A stretch of 64,000 nt of DNA from Bagarius yarrelli. Lineage: Eukaryota; Chordata; Actinopteri; Siluriformes; Sisoridae. Below the pieces are notes generated by a model. The model was not told the DNA's origin. It saw only the letters and a program-made list of their open reading frames with translations, and searched no databases. Positions 58,320-64,000 of this stretch are shown here, in pieces. Position 1 is the first letter of the stretch, and each line of letters opens with the position of its first letter. The position numbers and the translations under genes are program-made. The DNA is taken from assembly GCA_005784505.1 (NCBI GenBank), contig VCAZ01000044.1:2678810-2742809 (forward strand), read 5' to 3'.

Positions 58320-59040
58320 ATCAGAGAAGGATCTGCCACCTGCAGTTGATTTTGTTATTGTAGGTATAATCAAATTGCCTGAGTCCTGAGAGCGCATGCG
58401 GACATGGCGGACTATTATAGAATAGGAGCTCACTTAGGTACCTGGATGTGTTTGCAACCTGAATGGAATGCTGAGTAAAGCTATGAGGATCCTGCAGCTG
58501 GGTCATATCCACTGTGGACGCTGAGACGTCGATGGCGGTGCAACAACTGTACCACCTGCAGCTGGATGTGCTGCGGCTGGGTCAAATTCCCTCCAGAGTC
58601 ACAGGTATGTACTGAATCCTCTGGAAGTCCTCCCTGCACTGTGCGGTAGTCTGTGATCAGAATCTGAGAGAGCTCAGTCATTGCCTGTGTCAAAAGGTCC
58701 GTTGTCACCACAGCCTCAGTTGTCGAACCGTCAGTTGCAATGACAGCTGGAGTGCTGTTAATGGTGGTTGTAGCCAGAGGTGCTAAACTATTTAGGGCTT
58801 TATAAGTAATTAACAAGATTTTAAAATCTATTAGATATTTAATAGGAAGCCACTGCAGTGTTGACAGAACCGGGCTAATGATCATATTTTTTGGTTCTAG
58901 TAAGAACTCTAGCTGCTGCGTTTTGGACCAGCTGGAGTTTGTTTATTAGGCGTGCAGAACAACCACCCAGTAACTCGTTACAATAGTTTAATCTTGAGGT
59001 CATGAACGCATGAACTAAAATTTCTGCATTTGACCTCGAA
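58320..59040 (-). pseudogene. L2 ORF2 C-terminal remnant
   Basis: First part: SNAEILVHAFMTSRLNYCNE and GGCSARLINKLQLVQNAAAR followed by VLTRTKKYDH, the conserved C-terminal region of L2-group ORF2. A one-frame shift leads to SPVLSTLQWLPIKYLIDFKI and LLITYKALNSLAP (58885-58780). The expected next residues, YLSELL, appear only after the foreign insert (58440). The tail then reads FYNSPPCPHALSGLRQFDYT. Short of the full ORF and frameshifted. Confidence 0.87.
58440..58775 (-). other. Foreign insert inside the L2 LINE
   Basis: About 335 bp, richer in GC than its host, placed precisely between the LAP and YLSELL codons of the L2 ORF. On the minus strand it translates, with two or three frame changes, into Gln/Thr/Val-rich protein-like text: TEAVVTTDLLTQAMTELSQ, IQYIPVTLEG, LTQPQHIQLQVVQ and VDMTQLQDPHSFTQHSIQV. 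Such text resembles the low-complexity region of a vertebrate transcription factor rather than any transposon protein I know. It is probably a fragment of a host mRNA or another mobile sequence. Source gene not identified. Confidence 0.6.
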
Positions 59041-59180
59041 ACCACATATAGCAGATGCAGTAAGTACACAGTGAAATAAAACAACACAAAATTACACAAA
59101 ACAGCAAAGAGCCACATAACAGCAGAACAACACAGAGCTAAAGACTAAAGAATAAATTAAGTCTTAGCAACATAAAGTGT
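59041..59180 (-). mobile_element. L2/CR1-like LINE 3' tail (-)
   Basis: ccacatatagcagatgca, gaaataaaacaacacaaa, acagcaaagagccacata: reverse complement of the LINE tail at 63690-63810. It follows the L2 fragment directly, in the same orientation. Confidence 0.8.
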
Positions 59181-59189
59181 AATCTAGCC

Positions 59190-60240
59190 ACAAGGGGTCA
59201 CAAGCCAGTGACTTCAGTGCCAGTCCCAAACCTGGATAAATAGAGAGGGTTGTGTCAGGAAGGCATCCGACGTAAATTGCCAGTGGAAATTGGGCTACTG
59301 TTGGTCAAAGGAGGAGAGAAGAAGGACATGTGCATAGACAGAAAGACAAGAGTAAAGGCAAGAGTGTAGGACTGAGATTAGGGAAAAAGTAGAGAGCTGG
59401 TGCATATGATGGAGAGAAGTAAGGTAGATGTTTTGTGTGTACAGGGACCAGGTGGAGAGTTAGCAAGGCTTGTAGTATTGGATCAGGAATAAAGTTGTTT
59501 TTATCCTGGCGTGGATAGGATGAGGTAGGAGTGATCCTGAAAGAGGAGTTTGTGAAGAATGTTTTGGAGTGTCAGACAGGGTGATGAGTCTGAAGTAAGA
59601 AATTGAACGGCTGATGGTGTATGTTGTAAGTGGTTACGCCCCACAAGTAGGTTGTGAGTTAAAAGAGAAAGAGAGGTTCTGGCATGATAAGGTAATGGTG
59701 AGTATTCTTAGAGGAGAGAGAGTAGTGAAAGGTGCAGACTTAAATGGACATGTTGGTGAGGGGCAGGTTTGGAATCAGTGAAAGGAACGGTGAAGGACAG
59801 ATGATAGTAGGCTTTGCTAAGAGGATGGAGATAGATGTGGTAAATACTTTTTTCCAGAAGAGAGAGGAGCATATAGTGACCTATAAGAGCGGAGGAAGGA
59901 GCACACAGGTAGATTACATCTTATGTAGACGAAGCAATCTGAACAACATTAGTGACTGTAAAGTTGTGGTAGGAGAGAGTGTAGCCAGGCAGCATAGAAT
60001 GGTGGTGTTTAGAATAAAGATCTTGGTCTGAAGGAAGAAGAGATCAAAGGTAGAGAAGAAAACAAAGTGGTGGAAGCTGAAAAAGGAAGAATACTGTGAA
60101 GAATTTAGACAGGAGTTGAAACAGGCCCTGGGTGGTCAGCTAGTGTTTTTAGATGAATGGCAAACTACAGCACAAATGACCAGGGAGACAGGCTTCTAGA
60201 AACTGTGCAAATGGTAAAAGCAGTATCACAGGTGTAACCA
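59190..60240 (+). mobile_element. RTE-type LINE, 5' leader and endonuclease
   Basis: The leader (59190-59400; cctggataaatagagagg, aggaaggcatccgacg, aaattgggctactgttgg) leads into a decayed ORF. Coding sequence spans about 59400-60240, ending in the linker before the reverse transcriptase, which is absent here. Confidence 0.85.
59400..60240 (+). pseudogene. RTE-type endonuclease and linker remnant
   Basis: Broken frames give GDVLCVQ- and VILKEEFVKNVLECQTG-like blocks and VVSGYAPQVG (59622-59650), then the GADLNGHVGEG block, in which GADFNGH normally carries the catalytic D and N. An open run of 95 codons (59744-60031) reads FAKRMEIDVVNTFFQKREEH, YKSGGRSTQVDYILCRR (the R-x-x-x-D-Y-I-L block), and VVVGESVARQHRMVV, where the final H is the catalytic histidine. 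A linker (KKTKWWKLKKEEYCEEFRQE) continues to about 60165. Not functional. Confidence 0.87.
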
Positions 60241-60289
60241 CAGATAGGCACAGTGGGGCTATTTAATGTACTGTATAATGTTTTTTGTT

Positions 60290-60357
60290 ATGTATTGTCT
60301 GTTTTTGCACTGTCTAAAGTAATGTCTGTTTGCACCAGGTTGCACACATGTACTTTA
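60290..60357 (+). mobile_element. Short L2/CR1-like 3' UTR fragment
   Basis: tgcaccaggttgcacaca and the preceding ttttttgcactgtctaaag-type block match 63605-63685. Confidence 0.7.
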
Positions 60358-60590
60358 TGTTGCTTCTCCTCCTTTCGGCTGTTCCCTTTTAGGGGTCACC
60401 ACAGCGAATCATCTGTCTCCACCTAACCCTTTTCCTCACATCCTCTTCACTCACACCCACTAACTTCATGTCCTCATTTACAGCATCCATATACTTCCTC
60501 TTTGGTCTTTCTTTTTGCCTTTTGCCTGGTAGCTTCATTTATAACACCCTCCTACCAATATATTCACTGTCCCTTCTCTGTAAACGAGGA
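60358..60590 (-). mobile_element. RTE-type LINE 3' end (-)
   Basis: On the minus strand it encodes the C-terminus of an RTE ORF (a KLPGKRQKERPKRKYMDA-like block), then WRQMIRCGDP, a stop, and a GA-rich tail. On the plus strand it begins cttctcctcctttcggct and gttcccttttaggggtc. It lies in opposite orientation to the RTE at 59190-60240, so it is a separate copy. Confidence 0.8.
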
Positions 60591-60599
60591 CATGAAGTT

Positions 60600-60905
60600 A
60601 GTCGTGGCACTAGGAGGCTGAGGCCAGCTTGGAACCTGGATTTGGTTCTGAGCAGGTGGGTGATTGAGACCATCTCACTTGCTTATGAGGCTTTGGGCCA
60701 ACCAGTTCTGGAAGGGCTCAGGGCACATTCCATTAGGGGGGTGGCCTCCCAGTCTCTGGTCCTGGGGGTCCACTGACGGACATATGTGAACTTGCAGGCT
60801 GGTCTACCCCACACACATTTGTCCGGTATTAAGTTTGGGCTTTGCATCAATTACGATGACGTCACCGGGGAAACCTCAGGAAACCATGGTTACAATACAT
60901 AATCT
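60600..60905 (+). mobile_element. DIRS remnant joining a pol segment to the recombinase
   Basis: The open frame ending at 60776 reads LRPAWNLDLVL (the type of block that follows the DIRS reverse transcriptase/RNase H) joined directly to SRWVIETISLAYEALGQP and LRAHSIRGVASQSL, with the recombinase H-x-x-R as HSIR. A large internal deletion therefore fused the two. A partial terminal repeat (cctcaggaaaccatggtt) ends the fragment near 60905. Confidence 0.75.
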
Positions 60906-60964
60906 ACAAATGTTTTTAGTGCTAAAATGTCCTAAGAATCAATCCATAAATTAGATTCCAAGCT

Positions 60965-61766
60965 TTCTATTAACAGCCAAAACCAAAGAGCTGTTCAAGG
61001 ATGTCTTGGACAAAATTGTAGACCTACACAAGGCTGGGATGGGCTACAAAACAGTTGGTCTATGTCCACAAGAACACCATTCCCACCAGCAAACATGGAG
61101 GTGGAAACATTTTGCTTTAGAGGTTTATCGCTGATAAGGGGACAGGACAAATTTGCGGCATCAAAGGGACTATGGATGGGGCCATGTATTGTCTTGGGTG
61201 AGAATCTCCTTCACTTAGCCACAGCATTGATAATGGGTCATGAATGAGTATTACAGCATGACAATGGCCCAAAAACACATGGCTAAGGCAAGAAAAGAGT
61301 GGCTCAAGAAGAAGCACATTAGGGTCCTGGAGTGGCCTAGCCAGTCTCCATAACTGAATCCCATAGAAAATCTGTGGGAGGAGCTAAAGGTTCGAGTTGC
61401 TTAACGTCAGCCTTAAAACGTTAATGACGTGAAGAGGATCTGCAAAGAGGAGTGGGACAAATTCCCTTCTGAGATGTGTGCAAACCTGGTGGCCAACTAC
61501 AAGAAAAGTCTGCTTTCTGTGATTGTCAACAAGGGTGAAGCCACCAAGTACTAAGTCTTGTTTTGCAAAGGGTTCAAATACTTATTTTACTCAGTAAAAA
61601 TGCAAATTAATTTATAACTTGTTTGAAATGCGTTTTTCTGGATATTTGTTGTTGTTTTTTAATGCTAAAATAATCCTACCATCAAAATTATAGACTGATC
61701 ATTTTTTGGTCAGTAGAAAAAAAAACAAAATCATCAGGGGATCAAATAACCTTTTACCCTCTGTGC
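60965..61766 (+). mobile_element. Tc1-like transposon, internally deleted
   Basis: Transposase remnant followed by a right inverted repeat. The repeat has two related blocks: gttcaaatacttattttac (61569-61588) and gatcaaataaccttttac (61739-61757), again an IR/DR pattern. The left inverted repeat is not visible. Third Tc1 subfamily in the window. Confidence 0.8.
60978..61554 (+). pseudogene. Tc1-like transposase, internally deleted
   Basis: N-terminus AKTKELFKDVLDKIVDLHKA then GMGYKTVG (first helix-turn-helix). A deletion then fuses this to KNTIPTSKHGGGN (normally about 150 residues later), removing the second DNA-binding subdomain and the first catalytic Asp. The rest runs through MDGAMYCLG, QHDNGPKTHG (the DNDPKHT motif with the second catalytic Asp changed to G), EWPSQSP-like text as RVLEWPSQSP with a stop in place of the following Asp-Leu region, NPIENLWEELKVRVA, and ends EATKY at the TAA 61552-61554. 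Inactive. Confidence 0.83.
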
Positions 61767-61959
61767 ATGCCTCTGAGTGCTAACACTAATTCTAAAGCTG
61801 CAGTTGCCGGATATTTTAACTATTTAAAACTAAAACTGTTGCAACAAAGAGGAGCACAATAGGGGAGAATTTACTGGACTTATTTTGCCCAAACTTCTGA
61901 AATTAACACAATCACATCCCTCGACCCCATCTACGGTGATCAGTTCACCTTAGTGTGCT
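61767..61959. other. Unassigned, possibly LINE 5' portion
   Basis: Frames are too decayed to assign; probably the upstream continuation of the LINE that follows. Confidence 0.4.
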
Positions 61960-62079
61960 CCTCCTCCTGGCTTACAGGACACTGTTGAAGTGATCCAGGC
62001 CAGAATTTAAGCTCATTAGAGACTAGCTGGAAAGAGCCACTTCAGCCCTACATGAATGCTTTAAGTGCACAGAGTAGAA

Positions 62080-63460
62080 CATATTTAGAAAAAAAAGCCA
62101 CCTCTGACCAGCACATTTGTCTGGAAGAATACACTGACTCTGTGATTGGGTACAGGGAAATGCATAGAGGATGTCATTGTTAAAGACATAATTATTCATG
62201 CTAACTAGAAGAGGTCCATGTCATGCTTAGAAAGAAAAATGTTGCCTTCAAGACAGGAGTAGAAGGGCCACTAACATCAGCAAGGGCTAAGCTTTACAAA
62301 GTCATCAAAAAAGCAAAACACGAAAAATGCACAGAAAATTAACAAACACGTCCATGATTCTTAGGATCTCAGAAGCATGTGGCAGGGCATTCAGGCCTTA
62401 CCAGATTAAAAGGTCACTTCACATTCAAATGACAGTGACATGGTTTGAGGCTGTGAACAGCACACAAGACCACGCCCACTTCTAAGAAGCAGGTGTGTTG
62501 CTTGTCTACGTAAACTGTGGTGACCAGCTAGCTGGCAGGTGTTACAACAGATATCTTTAAACATCTTTCTGAATTAATCTGAGCTCTTTACCAGTTTTTT
62601 TTTAAAAGACCCCTATCATCTGATTGCCAAAGAAGTTAAACGTGAGGTGTCTCAATGATTATTGTCTTCAGGTTGCGTATGTAACCCTGGTTCTGCCAGG
62701 GAATGAGACGCTGAATTAAATTAAAAGGAATGCCTTTTTATAACCTTCGACATGAGGCACACATGTAATCTGATGAATCAGAGAGCATTACGTCATAGGT
62801 GGGTGATGTCATTGACCAGGAAGTAATGCTATATAAACAAGAAAGGCAGCATGCCTCGGTAAAATCACATTCAGCGCATTAGGGCTACTGGGGTAATGGC
62901 ATGTGACGTAACGCAGCATCGCATTCCTTCAGGGAACCAGGGTTACATACATAACTCAGGAACTTGGGCTGCATAGAAACAATTTGAAAATGAGACACAC
63001 ACACACACCGCCATAGCACCAAGTCACTACCCAGGTTTGAGAAGCACAGCCTGCTGGGCCTGAACACCTCCATCTGCAACTGGATTCTGGACCTTTTGAC
63101 TGGAAGACCTCAGTCCGTCCGGATTGGAAGCAGCACCTCCAGCACTCCAGCCCTGCAGGGCTGCATGCTCAGCCCACTGCTGTTCACTCTGCTGACTCAT
63201 GACTGTGTAGCAATGCAAATCACATCGTCAAGTTTGCCAATGCTGAGAAGATCATCCGAGTCTTTCTTTCCTCCATAACGGACATCTACACCACACGCTG
63301 CATCCAAAAAGCTAAGAGCATTGTGGAGGACCCCACACATCCCCCACACTCTTCACACTCCTGCCCTCTGGAAAAAGGTACCGTGGCATTCGGGCCCTCA
63401 CAATCCGAATGTGTAACAGTTAGTTTCCTCAAGCAATCAGGCTGCTCAACACACTGAATT
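62080..63460 (+). pseudogene. LINE ORF2 remnant (linker, reverse transcriptase, C-terminus)
   Basis: Linker text: NVAFKTGVEGPLTSARAKL, HVAGHSGL (frameshifted from MWQGIQAL) and KQVCCLST. After the DIRS interruption: FEKHSLLGLNTSICNWILDL, LTGRPQSVRIGSSTSS, and a QGCMLSPLLFTLLTHDCVA block (normally GAPQGCVLSPLLFTL). The FADD motif region at about 63230 is lost (KFANA- then deletion). The C-terminus continues as SSESFFPP, then KKLRALWRTPH and a frameshifted LLP.GRRYR.IRA region. Dead in every frame. Confidence 0.83.
62672..63031 (-). mobile_element. DIRS 3' end (-) nested in the LINE
   Basis: On the minus strand: the end of the recombinase region (63031-62985, matching 56790-56850), then the terminal repeat with inverted borders: gtatgtaaccctggttc near 62687 and gggaaccagggttacata near 62934. 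Internal blocks gcattacgtcat and gtaatgctatataaac are shared with other DIRS ends. Confidence 0.82.
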
Positions 63461-63825
63461 GAACTACCTCAACGTATACATATGCACACACACTCAACCC
63501 TCAAGCCATTGAGGCTTGATTGCTGATTATTGCTGTTAGTTTGCACATTCTTGTCTTACCTGCACATTTTACATTCTGGTTGGCGCTATTGATTAATTGT
63601 CTTTTTTGCACTGTCTTTGTAATGTTTGTATTGTTGTGTCTGTTCTGCTATATTTGCACCAGGTTGCACACATGAACTTTATGTCTACTCTGTTTAGTGG
63701 CTCTTTGTTGTTTTGTGAAATTCTGTTTTTTTGTGTAGCACCAGGGGGTCCTGGAGAAACATTATTTCATTTCACTGTGTACTGCATCTTCTATATATGG
63801 TTGAAATGACAATAAAGCCCCTTTA

Positions 63826-64000
63826 ACTTAAGGTGTTATGTGTGGAGAGTGTGACTCAAGCACCCTCGGGCCCTAGAGGCCACTATACCACTGATAGAGT
63901 GTGCCCTAGGCCTTTCTGAGACCGGAAGGCCGGAGGCCTTTAGAGCCCATATAAGACCATCCACCTGCAAAAAGTCTGTTTCGTGGCCACTGCTCCTCTA
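63826..64000. other. Unassigned, GC-richer DNA at the window edge
   Basis: Contains inverted ggcctttctgagacc/ggaaggccggaggcc-type blocks. It might be another transposon (DIRS-like) running out of the window; not assigned. Confidence 0.4.

Larger units (their letters stand above)
57975..59040 (-). mobile_element. L2-type LINE 3' half (-) with a foreign insert
   Basis: On the minus strand: C-terminus of ORF2 (59040 down to about 58320), then a long 3' UTR to about 57975. The plus-strand text shows the well-known L2 3' region (ttctgccccccgaacagt, gatctgccacctgcagttg, gttctagtaagaactctag). The copy is interrupted by about 330 bp of unrelated, GC-richer DNA at 58440-58775. Confidence 0.87.
61960..63825 (+). 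mobile_element. L2/CR1-like LINE with nested DIRS end
   Basis: The LINE ORF2 linker (62100-62500) and pre-reverse-transcriptase segment run to about 62665. A DIRS 3' end then interrupts (62672-63031). The LINE resumes with the reverse transcriptase (63035) and runs through the C-terminus to a complete 3' UTR ending caataaagcccctttaac near 63820. Same broad family as 12640-14190; this copy supplies the 3' end seen as short tails elsewhere. Confidence 0.83.

Overview
The window is vertebrate nuclear DNA, almost certainly from a ray-finned (teleost) fish. Evidence: decayed Tc1/mariner, DIRS, Ty3/Gypsy, L1, L2/CR1-like and RTE elements, a PIF/Harbinger element and a tRNA-derived SINE, with long (TA)n tracts, low GC and no bacterial gene organisation. 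The SINE tail and the mix of DIRS and Tc1 families would fit an otophysan such as a catfish, but that is a guess from family recognition. No intact host protein-coding gene, true tRNA, rRNA or known ncRNA gene was recognised. The window looks like intergenic (or long-intron) DNA in which old transposons have stacked into one another.

Layout. 1-2.36 kb: unassigned. 2.36-3.84 kb: almost complete Tc1-like element (-) beside a (TA)n tract. 5.0-6.6 kb: RTE LINE remnants (+) split by a DIRS fragment and a LINE tail. 7.07-8.9 kb: DIRS element (-) with an L2 3' end inside. 9-12.6 kb: mostly unique DNA. 12.6-14.2 kb: L2/CR1-like LINE (+). 14.4-16.8 kb: unique DNA with short palindromes. 16.9-20.4 kb: LINE 3' fragment, two Tc1 remnants (one holding a striking foldback palindrome) and a DIRS piece. 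20.4-23.1 kb: mostly unique, with conserved-looking AT-rich blocks. 23.1-24.8 kb: Gypsy and DIRS fragments. 24.8-27.1 kb: unique. 27.14-29.81 kb: a Gypsy element with a 5-bp target duplication. 31.5-36.2 kb: L1 element interrupted by two SINE copies. 36-44 kb: scattered LTR, LINE-tail, Tc1-end and Gypsy pol fragments. 46.0-48.2 kb: DIRS piece, then a two-gene PIF/Harbinger remnant. 49.2-51.2 kb: a Tc1-like remnant and conserved-looking non-coding DNA. 53.7-54.9 kb: short deleted LTR element (-). 56.0-57.1 kb: internally deleted DIRS with both ends. 58.0-59.0 kb: L2 LINE (-) carrying an unrelated, formerly coding-looking insert. 59.2-64.0 kb: RTE, DIRS, Tc1 and L2/CR1-like remnants nested together.

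The genes do not form a pathway. Nearly every recognisable coding segment is a dead transposase, reverse transcriptase, endonuclease, gag or tyrosine recombinase. I found no convincing new biological system. The observations most worth checking are the foreign insert in the L2 LINE (58.44-58.78 kb), the foldback palindrome inside a Tc1 remnant (19.2 kb), the internally deleted two-ended DIRS (56.0 kb), the Harbinger Myb/SANT plus nuclease pair (46.65-48.2 kb), and AT-rich blocks that may be conserved non-coding elements (20.8, 25.9 and 49.8-51.1 kb). Family assignments rest on recall of protein motifs and element ends; no search was run.
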